The notes beneath the pieces were generated by a model. The model was not told the origin of the DNA. It saw only the letters and a list, made by a program, of their open reading frames with translations, and made no database searches. Source: Dolomedes plantarius (Eukaryota; Arthropoda; Arachnida; Araneae; Dolomedidae). From it: a stretch of 64,000 nt of DNA. Positions 41,946 to 55,425 of this stretch are shown here, one piece after another; within the stretch, counting starts at the first letter, position 1; each line of letters opens with the position of its first letter. Where the stretch lies: positions 66,564,808 to 66,628,807 of the forward strand of contig OU015501.1 of the NCBI GenBank assembly GCA_907164885.2, given 5' to 3'. The translations under genes and the position numbers were made by a program.

Positions 41946-44900
41946 GTAAAGTAGTTTTATCCTCCAGGAGGGCAATCTCCGAATTCTCTGTGCAACAATG
42001 CTTGTCTAAATTTTCAATTAAAGTGATAAAAACTCTCCATACCTTTCAGATCTTTCTATACGTGATATTCTTCATTGTCCTAAAGTCAAATATGTACTGA
42101 AGGAACATGTTTATCTCTGTTACGGAAATGAATAAGTAAATGGCAAATACCTTGGGACATCTGGAAATGTTGAGCTGCAGATGATTAGACAAGGCTGCTT
42201 TGGCCAACAACAACAACAACAAAAAAGAATGCAACATAGTTAAAATGGGGAAGAAAAGTACATGAAAGGGGAACTATTCGAGTGCGATAAATGTAATTAA
42301 ACTTAAGATATAGAATCATCCGCTTCCTTTAAAATCCTCACCTCGTATAACTAAGACGATTCAACTACACAGATGAAATTTCATAGGAAATTTAAAAAAC
42401 TAGTTGGGCAAAGTTTTATTTTGGCTGGCCCCTTAAAGAAACTTTGGGTCTTATATTTTCTAGCACATTTCTTATTCTCGACGCCAGAAGCTCCCATAAT
42501 AATGTTGTCGAATTCCTATGTAAATTTTCAAAAAATGCAAATATCTTACCTATATTTTACGGAAAGCCTCTACCACATCAATTTTAATAAAAGATAAAAT
42601 TAAATAAAAATTGTATTAGAGGAAAAATTTACTCACATAAAAGAACATGTGATAAACTTCCTTAAATTCAACTGAAATATAACGTATTACTAATGCATAA
42701 AAGGGAAAAATGGAGTAATTAAATGGTGCAGTTTTCTTTTTCACCATTCTCGGTTCGTGTGCAGCACCACTTTCCCTATCATTAATCAACCTTTTTAAGG
42801 AAAAACAATAAATAGCATTCTTATAAATAAAAATTTTATTTAAGGCTCCTTATTTTGAACCTTATGGAACCTCTGAAATCGTTACAGTAAACCTTGGGTA
42901 TAAATGTCGAAAACCGGCGCTGGGCCCGAAGAAATAATTCTTGCAATGCTTCTAAGACATACGCCAAGACCATAAACTCACGCCCCCAAGGAATCTTACC
43001 CCTCTCCTGTCTCGTTGGGTATGCTTCTGAATTTCGAAAACCCTTTGTGGAAGACCACCACTATACACAATCAACCATTTCATGATCATTTCAAATTAAT
43101 CCCCCATCCTCGCCGGATTGAGAAAGATAGGCTGGAGGGTCCGTGACCTCAGATGATAACCCTTTTTCGGGGGGAGTAATGAATCTTTTGAACCATTAAT
43201 GAGTCATGGTATGATCTCAATGCATCTCAATTCTCTCACTGTTAAGGGAGATTGGGAGGGTAGTAACTTGCTTTCGAAATCTCTTTAATTCCCTCAGGGT
43301 GTATGAATAATAAAAGCAAAAATCTATTATAATTCAAGTCTTTTATCTCAAACTTTGTAGAAATGAACTTGGCAGTCAAAATCGAGAGTTCAACTTACTG
43401 GAAACACGTATTTGTTAACCTTTACACTACCAAGCTACATGGGGGACCTTACGAAATCACCTAGTAGTGATAGTAATTAGTTTTCAGAATTAGGGCTAAA
43501 TAAGCAACGAAACTGTTGCAACCCACACAAAAGAACCATCATATGATTAAACTTATATTTTCTAGCATTGTGTTGAACCAATGTTCAACACAATGGAGAC
43601 CTATGGGCATGTACGAACCAAGATTTAGTATCGATATAGTAGCAAATTTTTGTAATCACTTGAAGAAAACATACTGAGCAACGCAAAATTAAACAATGAC
43701 AAAAAATTAAAATGTATGCACCAAAATACGTAAATTCACCCTCTTTAAAATATAATGTTTCTTTGCCTACCATTGAAATTATTGTAAAAAGGTACATTAA
43801 GTTTTATCAGATGAAACTTTTATTATTCTTAGACCTTTTAAATTCCCTCCTTAATTGACTATAGTTTAGCGTTCTCCCACAAACCTAAGACAAAGCAAAG
43901 AAGATCTCACCAAGAGACAGTTGACAAATAACTAGCTGTCAGTATGAAATCTGGATAACAGTTATCTCTGATGGGGAAAAGAGAAGGCTTCAGGTTGCAT
44001 AAAATCTGACACACAACTTAACTATGTGTCATTTTGTATTTTGCATTGTGTGGGAGGTAAATGCGACTACAAATTTTTTTTTTTCAGCTAAGTCATTTTC
44101 AGTCATTTAAGAACAAATCATTCGGTTCCCAGACATTTAAATTAATGTGGCAAATTTAATTTTAATATAACTGAGAGGCAGTTCTCATAAAAATGCCTGC
44201 ATCTGTGATTTAAAAAATGTTCTTTTGTTTTCATTCAAGTTTTGATGGTGGCAGTAAATATTTCTGTAAGAGCCTGCTGACTTTGTTTCAAGACATCTCA
44301 CCATAAGTCTCCAAATATCATTATAAAATATACTAGTTTACGGGCACATATTTTGCTTTTTCACAGTAGTTGTTTTTCATTAAAGCATTATTACAGTAAC
44401 TGACGTATTAGTATAGCTGTAACACAGACCTAGTTATTAAATCATCCCTAAAAAGTAGGAAAAGAATGAAATATCAGAAATGCCCTTAATTTCCATAACT
44501 GAAAACAAGCAGAGAGAATATGAGAACTTTACAAAAGGTTAGAAACTCAGAAAATTCAGATTTATGATATAGAATGCGACGCTGATTAGAGTAATGTATT
44601 CAAATATGTATGACTTGGTTATACTAAATATTTTGAATGTAATTTCGTTACAGTTGATAATATAATCATTCGTTACAGTTGATAATATAATCATAGTTTT
44701 AATATAATCATAATTTTAAGCTTCATCTCAGCATTATCATCGGTTCCATTTCATTTAGTAATTGATTTATAAATCAAGCTGTACTCCTCCATTCAAAATG
44801 CTGAATTCTAATCATAATACGTTCGAAATTCATCACAGAAAGACTTATATATCCCTTTTTGACATCAAATTTGTAAAGCTCTGAATGCCAATTATTACTG

Positions 44901-45150
44901 AATTTGGAATTTATTCAGCTTATGAGTATTCCTGATCCGAAATGAAAATTTTCCGTACTTCTGCTAATCTCTCCATTTCTAAGTCACGCTATTAATTTTA
45001 GTTCTATTATACTTTCAACCATCCCACGAGCTAATGTTTTTTCTGAATTATTACTTTTTGCAAATAATTTTCTGTATCTTAAAAAAACATTTAAGAAGGA
45101 TGATCAAGTTAAAAAGTGGCAAACATTGCAGAAATTTCCCCGAAGACTAT
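41946..45150. other. mixed non-coding sequence
   Basis: Contains a (CAA)n stretch (about 42207-42224), a less AT-rich block (42880-43160) of unknown nature, a 13-bp perfect stem with a 4-base loop at 43566-43595 (CATTGTGTTGAAC/GTTCAACACAATG), and a two-copy tandem repeat of CGTTACAGTTGATAATATAA (about 44647-44694). No gene is supportable. Confidence 0.45.
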
Positions 45151-45160
45151 CTATAAACTC

Positions 45161-45228
45161 CAGGGGCGGCTCCAGTCCAAAGTTTCTTTTTTTTTTGGGG
45201 GGGGGGGGGGCAACGTCAGCTCTTAGGG

Positions 45229-45309
<81 letters not shown>

Positions 45310-45459
45310 AAATAAACATAGTTTCATTTTAAATTTAAACTCATTTAGTATTAGCTCTACGATTATATAATTTTAGGTTATGAAAAAAAAAATCTTCGGG
45401 CTTTTTTTGGGGGGTGGGGGCAATTTCCAATGCTGCCTCCCCCCCTGGAGCCGCCATTG
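45161..45459. mobile_element. hAT-type MITE with perfect 8-bp target duplications
   Basis: Flanked by identical 8-mers ATAAACTC (45153-45160 and 45460-45467). The ends are inverted repeats, CAGGGGCGGCTCCAG on the left and CAATGGCGGCTCCAG read inward from the right, each followed by a G-rich run. This matches hAT termini with 8-bp duplications. Inside are poly(T)/poly(G) runs and an expanded TA tract (about 45232-45306) that makes up a quarter of its 299 bp. Confidence 0.92.
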
Positions 45460-45835
45460 ATAAACTCCTCTTGTATGTATAAAATTATGACGATACACGA
45501 TACGACAGGTGAGAAGAAACCGTGAGGGAGATCACACGTTCCTGGAAAGATGTTCGTATAGAAAACAGTCAATTTTATTCCCTTACACATAACTTGTTAA
45601 AGGAAAAATGACACTTTGATTTTAAAAATCGCCTAATGAAAGAGTAGTTGCTGTTAAACGTATCCTAACTGCTGAAAGTATCCCACCAATTATCACTCAT
45701 CGTAAGATGATTACCGTGTATGATGGACATTGTGATGTTAGCGAAAACAGTTCTCAAGTAGCGGATCCGGGATTGACACGAAAATACATCAAATGATGTC
45801 TAACAAACACTGCAATTATTCCTCAATATATTTAA

Positions 45836-46548
45836 GGCGACAATGGACCATGAAAAACTTTTTATTTATTTATCAACCAATTGCTATGAAATTTTGTATA
45901 CTTATACAGTTTTGTTTAGAGATAAAAATGCTAACTAAAAAAAATCAGAATGTAATTAATTAAGATATTAATTAAAATCAGTTTGTTAATTTCTCTATTT
46001 AAAAATGCTCCATGCGCATCAATTTTTGTCTCAGATATCTAATTTTCTTTCTTAAGCTAGCTTTATATAGTTATAATAAAAGTTAGTAGCAATATTTCAT
46101 TTACAGTCATATTTATAAAAACTATTAAAGAAATCGATAAAAATAGGTCATTTAATACAAAATTTTATCAAACAATTTTTTTTTATTGTAAAAATTTTAA
46201 GGTGTTTTAAAATAGTATAATGAATTTATTTCTAAGTTTTATTCTAACATATATAAATTATTATTTTATGAAATGTTATGAAAATTCAAGAAAAATTATG
46301 ACGCATGGAAATTTTGAACTTACTGAAACGACATGAAAACTTGTTTTGAGGAAATAGCATTTAAAGTTTTAATTTGACGCAACATTTCCATTGTTTACGT
46401 TTTAAAAAATACTTATAACTCGGTTAATAATGATCGGATCAACATACTTTTTTTAAATTTAAAGCTGATGAGTTGCAGAATCATTTTCTGAAAGAAAAAA
46501 AATCGTTTTGGGGACATATTTTTGTCAGTCTGAAGGTCCATTGTCGCC
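45836..46548. mobile_element. TTAA-flanked MITE (piggyBac- or Kolobok-type)
   Basis: The TTAA duplications are at 45832-45835 and 46549-46552. The ends are perfect 14-bp inverted repeats, GGCGACAATGGACC. The interior is AT-rich and non-coding, 713 bp in all. TTAA targeting fits piggyBac or Kolobok. The termini differ from the 24314 element, so it is a separate family. Confidence 0.9.
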
Positions 46549-46552
46549 TTAA

Positions 46553-48060
46553 TAAGTGGATGAACTTATGAAATAAAATCACTATGACACCATACGATCT
46601 ATTGAGTAGTCAGGAGAATCATTTGTTTTACCTGCCCGAAAAATATCCTAAGAGTCAACGATTTGGATCTGCCGCAGTGTGAGCAAGTGAAAGATTGGTT
46701 GATTCCTCAATTTAAAGTCTTTTTAACGGGATATTTACAGCCTTGAATAACTGTGGTATCGCTGTCTCTAGTCGCCTGGCTAAAGCTTTTAAATGCGACA
46801 TGTGCATTGTCGCGGGACGAGATCGTCAACTTTTTAGCTGATTACACCATTCACTTCACCAGCAATAGCATTCTTAATTATCTTCCCTTAATCACATCAT
46901 GCAATACATATTTTTCGGAATATTTTACACTATTCACAAAATGTACGTTCTTGTGTCGAAGCTACTTTCGTTTCACTTAAAGAAAGGAAAGACAAAAGTT
47001 CTTTACAATTCATTAAAATCAGAATTTTCTGATACGTTCATGCCACATACACCTACTCCCAAATGTCACAATATTCACAAAAGAAAGCGCATTCACTGAA
47101 TTTGCTTCTGATATATTCATCACATCGAAACCAAGACTCCCTTGCAACAGACTCGAAATCATAATTTATAGACGTATAATCCTATTCATGAATTTTCGGA
47201 AAAATTCAATGCATCGGAGTAATAACAAATCAGGTCAACAATAGTATTTAATTGAAAGAATGTAAAGAATACACCAGACGTCATAAGTCAAAATCCATGT
47301 TGCAAAGTAATTGAAAACCACCAACAATGTGTTGACAAAAGTCCAGATTCAGTGCCTAAGAATGTCCGAATGCAGTGATAATTGAATACATTCGACTACT
47401 AATAGCGGAATTAAACAAAGATCAATTACCTATGATCATTGTATTACTCCCTGATCCAACAGCAAAAGTTATAATTAAAAATGTTTAAATTCAGCTATAT
47501 AGATTGTATTCTGAATAAAATCAACGAAGTTATCTTATCATAGTGTCCAGGTGAAAGTCTTCTGTATATAACCCGAAATTTAACATTTTTCGTTACTTTG
47601 AATGTTTGCAGTAATCACATCAAGGGGCCACCTCTGCGCGCAACTCAGACGAGGTTGCATGTGTGGTCAGTTTTCAGAATGAAGATTGATGATGTAAGAT
47701 AGAGTCCTCCTCTATTCTGTTATCTTCAGTACTTTGAAAGCTAAGAAGCTGCTAGTGATTCATTATGCTTCTAACATAATTATAACAACTTATATTTGTT
47801 ATTAGCAATTGAATTATTTGTTAATGTTTAGAAATATTTCGTGGGTAGGACAAAGTTCTGTTTTTATATCACGCTTGGTTTGTCGACTAGCTGTCACTTT
47901 TTTTTTTAAGCTTCATGGCTACAGATTTATAACTAGTGCAGTTGATATGATTCAGCCCTTGCAAACTCGAGGATACATTGCAAACAAAACTTATTGTTTA
48001 AAAGATTACTTTGAGACAAAATCAAATGATGAAATCACATGAATACGCATGTATTCGTGT
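46553..48060. other. non-coding sequence
   Basis: No gene or element recognised. A less AT-rich stretch at 47615-47680 (GGGGCCACCTCTGCGCGC...) follows a plausible splice acceptor (TTTGCAG at 47612). In the phase left by the RRM exon it begins with a stop codon, so I do not call it an exon. Confidence 0.4.
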
Positions 48061-48108
48061 GTGTACATACATACATAGATACACACACATAAATGCGAAC
48101 AAACACAA

Positions 48109-48202
<94 letters not shown>

Positions 48203-48212
48203 GTGTGTGTAA
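48061..48212. repeat. compound microsatellite (AC)n(AT)n(GT)n
   Basis: ACACAC (to about 48126), ATATAT (about 48127-48154), then GTGTGT (about 48155-48210). The AC and GT halves are reverse complements around an AT centre, so the whole can fold as one long hairpin. Frames through it are artefacts. Confidence 0.95.
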
Positions 48213-48650
48213 TAAATTAAATATTAGGCCCTCCATTCTAGCATTTAAATTCCCTTTCTTAAATCCAATCCCCAGTAACATTACTTTATCACTTTGAGAC
48301 CCATAGCAACAGAGCTTCCCATAAATCGCATGCCTTGCATTTATACACGTGTATACGTCTGGAGAAAGGCGTGGGTTCACATCGCGAGCCCCAGAATTCG
48401 CTGACCCTTATAAAATAACAGCCACATGTACCTCGCTTCTCGCGCGTAAGGTTGAAAGGTGATATACTCTTCGCTTTCGAGCATCTGACATGGATAGATG
48501 TACTTTTTATCACTCTAAATAAAACGATTCGACCCGACTGCTTCAAAATTTTAATTCCTTTCAGGCTGAGTCTAGCTCCAGCCATGTAAATATAAGCTAG
48601 TTTTCCTTTTCAGGTTGCATTTTAAGAAAGAGATGTAATTGATATATTGC

Positions 48651-48688
<38 letters not shown>

Positions 48689-50732
48689 AAGTAAGTAAGA
48701 GTGTATCAGCGAATTGAACTGGCGTAGTCCAAGTACTGCTATCAAAACATAGCGGGTACGATAACTCTCATTACATATTAAAGAGGGCCATTTGCAAGGC
48801 GTAAAGAAAAGCGATGAACGTTTCTAATTGCATTATGAAATGTCACTCGTAACATTTTTGGTGACTCATGGAGAATAGGTGAAAAGAACAAACAGGCCGT
48901 CGAAAGTACAGAGTATATGCGATACAGGTAATGGACCCAGGTCTCCTCCCCTAGTGAATCATAGGAAAAGAAAAAGAAAGGGTGGCAACCAACCAATGTG
49001 ATGTGTTATCAGGTGCAGGAGTTATTCTAGAAAAAAAAATACTATACAAAATATTGATAAAATCCTAGTAAAAATACTAGTATTTTAAAATACAAAAATT
49101 ATTTTAAATGTGAAATTAGAATATTATAAAGCTTTTAACATAGATATTGTTTAAAGAAATCTGAAGTACAAATTTTAGGAGCCAATTTAATATTATATTT
49201 TTAAGGTTTGTTAAATTAATTCATCACTTTTAGGAGTATTTTTAATGTCGTTCACAGTTATTTAGAACTTTTTAGAACTTAGATAATATTTTAAAATGTT
49301 TAATCACAGTCCTATTCAGGAATTTAGAAAATATTTTAAGAATGTTAACTCTAATATAAGTTTTTAGAGGTCTTTAAAACCATTTAACGAAAATTAATGT
49401 AACTAACAGTTCTTTAAAGTATTTTCCGAACTTAGAATGTCTCTGAAAAATTAATTTCATTTACAGTCTTTTGTATTACTAATTAAAAATTCCATCTAGA
49501 GATGCGTAAGTTATTTTTTTATAACATAAAAAGTAAAAAAAAAAAAAAAGGTGAGGGGATTATAATTTCTTCTCCTAGTGTCTAGCTTTTCAGAAGAACA
49601 TTATTTTAACTAACCTTTAATTTAACTACTGAATTTGCTGAGCGAGTAGATAAAAGTGTACCAAAACATGGTCAACCTTTTTCCCCCAAAGCTAGACTTT
49701 CCCCATTTAATGATCCAGAATAATATAATCTGGTATAATTTGGAGCCGTGTATGTGAGTAAACCATTAATTTCTCTTAGCATTTGGTTTCCTGCAACATT
49801 TTTTAGTCAAACTTATGATTTTAACTTTCGAAGCACACACTAGATGGCAGTACCAGCCAACATGTTTTCACTAGGTAAAGTTTTAGTTCTCTCAGACTCC
49901 CAGGATAATTTCAAATTGTAAAACCGGGGGATAAATTAGTTCTTCCAGTATAACAAAAAATACTGAGTTTCTAGGCAAAAATAAAAGTTTTCTTAAATTT
50001 TATTTTATTAAGAATCATTTTCGGAAATTTATAGACTGATTTAGCGTTACTGAAACTTTACTTTTCTAAGGTAGTTGGATGTTTCCTTCGTTATTTTCTC
50101 TTTGGTTTTTTTTAGACAACATTAAATTTATATCTACATTGCTAATATTACCTTATCCAGACACTGTTACTTCTTTTGCAAAAGAGAATTTATATATTTA
50201 AAGCACCCTCGAACTGGTATTCATGCGCATTCAGGGCTTCTAAAGCAGACAGTTAGAAAAGCTAACTGCTAAGATCAGACGAGTTAACTATCTGCCAACA
50301 CGGAATCAATGTAGGATTCCACGTATCAGCAATTACTTTGTACAAAACACCGTAATGATTTACAGTAATTCGCCATCAAAAGACTTATAGTAAGCAGCCA
50401 TCGAATACAAATGAAAGACAAATAGTTTGAATCAAGAACAACAGTTTCTAAAACGTCAAAAATACGTAGAAATATGCAACAGAGTTTTGTTCCTATAGGT
50501 GCGATAACCCTTTTGGGTGAATATTATTGAACCAAAGTTCTCATTTCTTCGAATCAGAATGAGAAATATAGTCAACTCATGGTATAAGGAATGTTAATCC
50601 TTGCTTTTTAGAAATGGAAACAGATCATATGGACTAAGGAACCAAGATTCGCACTAGTCGGAAGGACTTATCTTGGTGGAACAACTGGCAAGGAAACAGG
50701 CCCTTCCAAATTGTATTATTCCAGAATTATTA
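48213..50732. other. non-coding sequence with a small TA/TG repeat
   Basis: Includes a (TA)n(TG)n run at 48652-48688, a less AT-rich patch at 48300-48450 and a CTCF-like motif near 49838. The stretch 50612-50732 is open after a TTTTTAG acceptor-like signal but matches nothing I recognise. Confidence 0.4.
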
Positions 50733-53102
50733 CACAGGCCGACAAGAAAAAAATTTTTTGTTTGTGCCTAGAATTTTAGAACTGATTTTAGCTATATTTG
50801 GGGCGCTGAATTTAAATATGAAATCGGTTTTTCTCTATCAGCTCTACTTTTTTAGATAATCCAATTATCTATGAATATTTTTCTCTGTTCAATAATTCAA
50901 ATATGGCTGATTTAATCCTACTTATTAACCGTCTGCCGTCCAGTTAGCTCCAGAAAAATCCACTAGAAGAAATAAGCATTGCCTGTCCGGTAATTGTAGT
51001 GACCTACAACGTTTCAACTAGAGTTGAGGTTACTTTGTGAGTTTCTGCCGTGCAGGGTAGATCGAAGTGGACCTCGAGTGATATTTCTGCTTAGGAAAGA
51101 GTTGTTATAAAGTTAACCTAAAACGTACTGTGCTGTAGATTGTTGTATATGTGTTGTAGATGGGAAATAAAATGAGTTCAAGTAGAAGAACTTGTGTAAC
51201 AGAAAAACTGTTAGTGACTTTGTAAAGAGGGCTTATCTTGGATACTTTGGTGTTAGACTTGGTGATCACGATAAAACCTGGGCACCGCATCTGGTCTGTA
51301 AAACATGTACAGACCATTTAATACAGTGGACTACCGGGAAAAGGAAAAGTCTGAAATTCGGCGATGGTTTGGAGAGAACCCTAAAACCACTTTGATGACT
51401 GTTATTTCTGTCTAGTAAATATTAATGGAATCCATCGAAGCAATCTTAGCAAGTGGACTTATTCTGATTTAGTCTCTGCAAGATGCCCTGTCCCTCACTC
51501 AGAGGAAGTACTGATCCCAACGTTTCACCAGCTACAAGAGCTCTGTGAGGACGAGTTCTCAGATCAGCTTTCTGGTACTAATGAAGGTGACAGTGATTAT
51601 GAGGGGATGTCATCAATTCCTCAACGTTTCAACCAGGATGAATTAAATGACCCAGGATGAATTAAAAAAATGCTTCTGAATTTCTGGCTTCCAGGCTGAA
51701 CGACAAAAATTTACTGGAACACGGAACCAACACTACCTTTTATCGTACAAGAGAAAAGGATCTGTTACCCTTCTTCTCAAGAAAACAATTTTACATTTTG
51801 TCACGATCTTAGAGGACTCCTGGTAAAAGTGGGTCTTCCTGAATACTTTCCAGATGATTGGCGCCTATTTATTGACATCTCAAAGCGAAGTTTGAAATCT
51901 GTCCTTCTACACAATGGGAACAAATATGGACCAATACCAATTGCTCACTTAACGAAAAGGAAAGAAGAATATGACACTATAGCTTTGGTCTTGGACAAGA
52001 TAAAGTATCATGAACATCAATGGGTGATTTGAGTCCACTTAAAAATGATAAACTTTCCCCTTGGACAGCAAAGTGGTTACACCAAATATCCTTGCATCGT
52101 GTGATTCTGGTACAGAAGAGACAAAACAAACCGCTGAGTTAGGAAAGAGTGGCCTAAGAGAGAAAACATGGACGTTGGGGAAAAGAATGTCATTAATGAC
52201 CCCTTAGTTGGACGAGAGAAAATCATTTTTCCTCCACTCCATATCAAGCTGGGCCTAATGAAGCAGTTTGTAAAGGCTTTTCATAAGAACGGATCATGCT
52301 TTGCATATATAGTGGGAAAATACCTAAGTTGAGTACGGAAAAAAATTGAAGCAGGAATATTTGACGGCCCACAAATAAGACAACTCATTAAGGATCTTGC
52401 CTTCGTCAATTCCATGAATGAGGTTGAGCGAAAAGCCTGGACTTCATTTGTTGCAGTTGTCGGAAATTTTCTGGGCAAATGCAAAGCTGAAAACTATGTT
52501 GAACTGGTAAATGAGATGCTAAACAGTTTCAGATCCCTTGGGTGTAACATCAGCATTTAGATGCACTATTTACACAGCCACTTGGACCATTTTCCAAAAA
52601 ATTTAAGAGACACCAGTGAGGAACAAGGTGAAAGATTTCACCAGGATAATAAAACTATGAAGGACCGCTATCAAGGAAGACGGGATACACACATTATGGC
52701 AGATTACTGCTGGAGTTTGAAAAGGGACTGTTCCAAAATACATTGAAGAATGTCACGGGAAAGAAATTTCCGAAGTGTTCAGTGGCTAGTGGGTTTCATC
52801 GATGCCTTTTTCCTCTTCCTTAGTCTTTGTAGTTAGATAAATATTGATGCAATATTCTCTATGATTTTTATGTTCCTTTGAAATTTTTAAAAAGTATAAT
52901 AATAATAAAAAATTCCATGTTTAGTTTTTAATTTGATCCATGGATTTCACTTAAAATAGTGTAACCTATATTTCACTAAAACGTTATATCTTAGAAATTT
53001 GAGGTTCTAGGTAAAAACTAATGCCGTATTTAAATTCGGAGCATCAAATTCATATGCAATCAGCTCCAAATACCCTGGCACCAAAACCACTGTTGGTCTG
53101 TG
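50733..53102 (+). mobile_element. DNA transposon of unclassified family (A), decayed
   Basis: The ends look like an imperfect inverted repeat of about 95 bp. The left begins CACAGGCCGACAAG, and the right, read inward, begins CACAGACCAACAGT. Both contain ATTTGGxGCxCxGAATTTAAA about 75-90 bp in and then an (A/G)TYRGTTTTT motif. The 2370-bp element carries one broken + strand gene. I could not fix the target duplication: the flanks end TTA on the left and begin CTA on the right. Confidence 0.7.
51140..52800 (+). pseudogene. transposase-like protein of an unclassified arthropod transposon family (A)
   Basis: Broken pieces in order are: RAYLGYFGVRLGDHDKTWAPH.VCKTC (51220-51310, a Cys-containing N-terminal domain); DCYFCL-type sequence (51395-51415); LPEYFPDDWRLFIDISKRSLKSVLLHNGN (51830-51925); KIKYHEHQWVI.VDLKM (52000-52045); GQQSGYTKYPCIVC (52062-52100); PLHIKLGLMKQFVKAF (52235-52280); AWTSFVAVVGNFLGKCKAENY (52438-52500); and HYLHSHLDHFPKNL..TSEEQGERFHQD (52560-52650). 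Stops and frameshifts occur throughout. I recognise this as a large family of proteins in arthropod genomes, usually unnamed. The spaced Asp residues, a CxxC/H region and the late Glu in GERFHQ are compatible with a DDE-type nuclease, but that is inference. Confidence 0.7.
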
Positions 53103-55340
53103 CTATCAACAGAGCGTTGATTGTATTGCAGTAAAGGAACATGCTGAATATTCATCCACTGCTGACACTGCTAATGTTGGGTCAGTTCTTTGGGGAACGT
53201 TGCTACTTCAATGAGCAAAACAGTTTCATACACCTAATCGGCATTTTACAGCTTTCTATGAGTACATGGGTGTTAGAGAGTAAAACAAGACTGCACTTTA
53301 TACTTATCTGTATTTGACTGAACAGATAAATTTTGAGATAAACTGAAGAGTGATGCGTATGCATAACCTGCCCGTGAAAGATGCTCCAAGCCCTATTTGA
53401 GAATTTTAAAACTAAAATGGGGAGTAGGTGGAAAGCTTGAGTAAACTACGTCTCTAAGTTTTTGTTGAAGTTGCATCTTTTCAGTTGTTTGTATTCCTGG
53501 ATTCGTATTTCGTTATATTTCCGTTATATATGCATTTGTTTACAGGTTTTGAGTTTGAGATTTAGCTAACTCTCCTACATCTTGAAAAACACCCTTCGAA
53601 GTGGGATGAAAACGATTTAGCGCAATGTCATAAATTTTGTGATCAAGAAGCAGGTAACAATGCTTTTATGATTCTTGTCTCTCATTCTACCAAAACAAGT
53701 TGATTTGTGGTCATGTCATTGACGATTGTGTCAGGATGCAGAAAATAAAGATGTTCCCAAATTTGACTGAAAAAATCAGAGAGTAGAGAGAGAAAATTGA
53801 TGAGATAACTAAAATAGATTACTTCTATTAAGATAGTATAAAGTGAAAGATTCACATTTTCTTCATCGGAAAATTAAATTCCTACAATACGCAAATTACC
53901 ACCAGTTCCAACAGAAAAAAATTAAAAACCGCTTTAAGACCGCTCATTGATAAAATTGGATTTATATGAAAATAATGTTAATATGTAAATAACGACATGA
54001 AAGACATGATATCATTTTAAAGTTGACTCAATTTCTGAGAAATATCAAAAGATTTCTAAAAGGAAACATTGTATAAATAGGTGAAATTATGTAAGGTATA
54101 CACAAGATTCGATTCACAAGAATCGAACTTTTGAGTGAATTAAAGAAGCTGCTTTAGATATGCTAATTTCGGCATACGCTCTTAGTATAAATACCACGCA
54201 GCGTCATTAATGAAAAAAGGGAGGTTGTTAAGGTTGAAAAGGTGTTATCCTGCGCTAGTGCTTAGCGGGCCAGAAGTTTACATGGCAGTACTGCTGGTTT
54301 GACTTACTGTTCGTGAGTATTGAAAAATATATTGTTCTTGAAAGCTGTATTTATATTCCGTACAAGTAGTTCGTATGCTTATTGCTGTAAAAGCCAATTA
54401 TATGTGCAACGAATTCAATAAACATTGTTTCATGTATAAACTGCGTTTGTTTCAAATTCAAATAGAGTGCCACTTCAAATTATATACACCCAAGTCTGGG
54501 TAGAAGTGAGCATAGATTCTCTATAATTATGCCGACAGTAACCTGACATCCGGTTAAAATTGGTTGTCAGTTGATACAGATAGAATTCCTCAAAATGGGT
54601 ACCCCTCATGTTGAGTCTTGTTTTGTTTGCAGACAGCCCGATAGGACAATAAACACAGAACAATCTCATATACGAAGCAACATGACCGCAACCAAGGGAT
54701 TGGATAACAAACTGTTTTAAGCTCCACTCAATATACTGGCATGATGTGAAGAATATTTATCCCAATTTCTCATTAGGGAAAACAATTAAGCTGTAAGATA
54801 AGCATCGAAAGCCGATCATTTGAAGATGAACTCATGATACTTAGAAATTTCCATTTATTACGAAAGAATCTCATTTTGCGGGTGTTTTTAAGACTTTTAT
54901 TTGATTTTGAAACAGTTCATGACTTTAAAACATTCCCTTTTATCAAAATAGCCCTTTACCCCATTTTCTTGCTGGGCTCGTAATAGTTAACACTTGTGCA
55001 CTTGCTGCGAGGGTCTCAGCATACGATATTGGAAAATACGTGCATGTTAAGCCTGGGTTCAGAACAGAGTTAAACTTGAGGCTATGTTTAAGACGGGAGA
55101 AAGAAAGTTTCAGTTAAATGTAAAAATAAATAAATACATTTTACAAATTTAAAAAAAAAGTTTCTTAGGAGCATTCAATGACGTGTAAATGCTGTTGTAG
55201 AGGTCGAAACTTTTTGCATCAGATTTAAGAAATATAATAAAGTATAATTTTTATATTTTTTGTTTGACTGATAACCAACAAGCTGAACCTTAACAGTAGG
55301 ATAGTAAATATATTCCTAAAATAAATAGGTAACTATAAGA
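53103..55340. other. AT-rich non-coding sequence
   Basis: No gene or element ends recognised. A small inverted motif (TTCGATTC/GAATCGAA, loop ACAA) occurs near 54108-54127. Confidence 0.4.

Positions 55341-55344
<4 letters not shown>

Positions 55345-55421
<77 letters not shown>
55345..55421. repeat. (TA)n microsatellite
   Basis: Uninterrupted TA run of about 77 bp in otherwise AT-rich sequence. Confidence 0.96.

Positions 55422-55425
<4 letters not shown>

Noticed and set aside
42880..43160. Less AT-rich block considered as an exon
   Set aside because: No frame gives a recognisable protein and splice signals are weak. It is left as unassigned sequence.
47613..47680. GC-richer stretch after TTTGCAG
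   Set aside because: In the phase left by the 25589 exon it begins with TAA. No family resemblance in other frames.
48360..48400. GGGTTCACATCGCGAGCCCC as a tRNA B box
   Set aside because: No A box or stems at the right distance were found.
50612..50785. Open stretch after a CTTTTTAG acceptor-like signal
   Set aside because: About 58 open codons without recognised motifs, running into transposon A. It does not continue the RRM.
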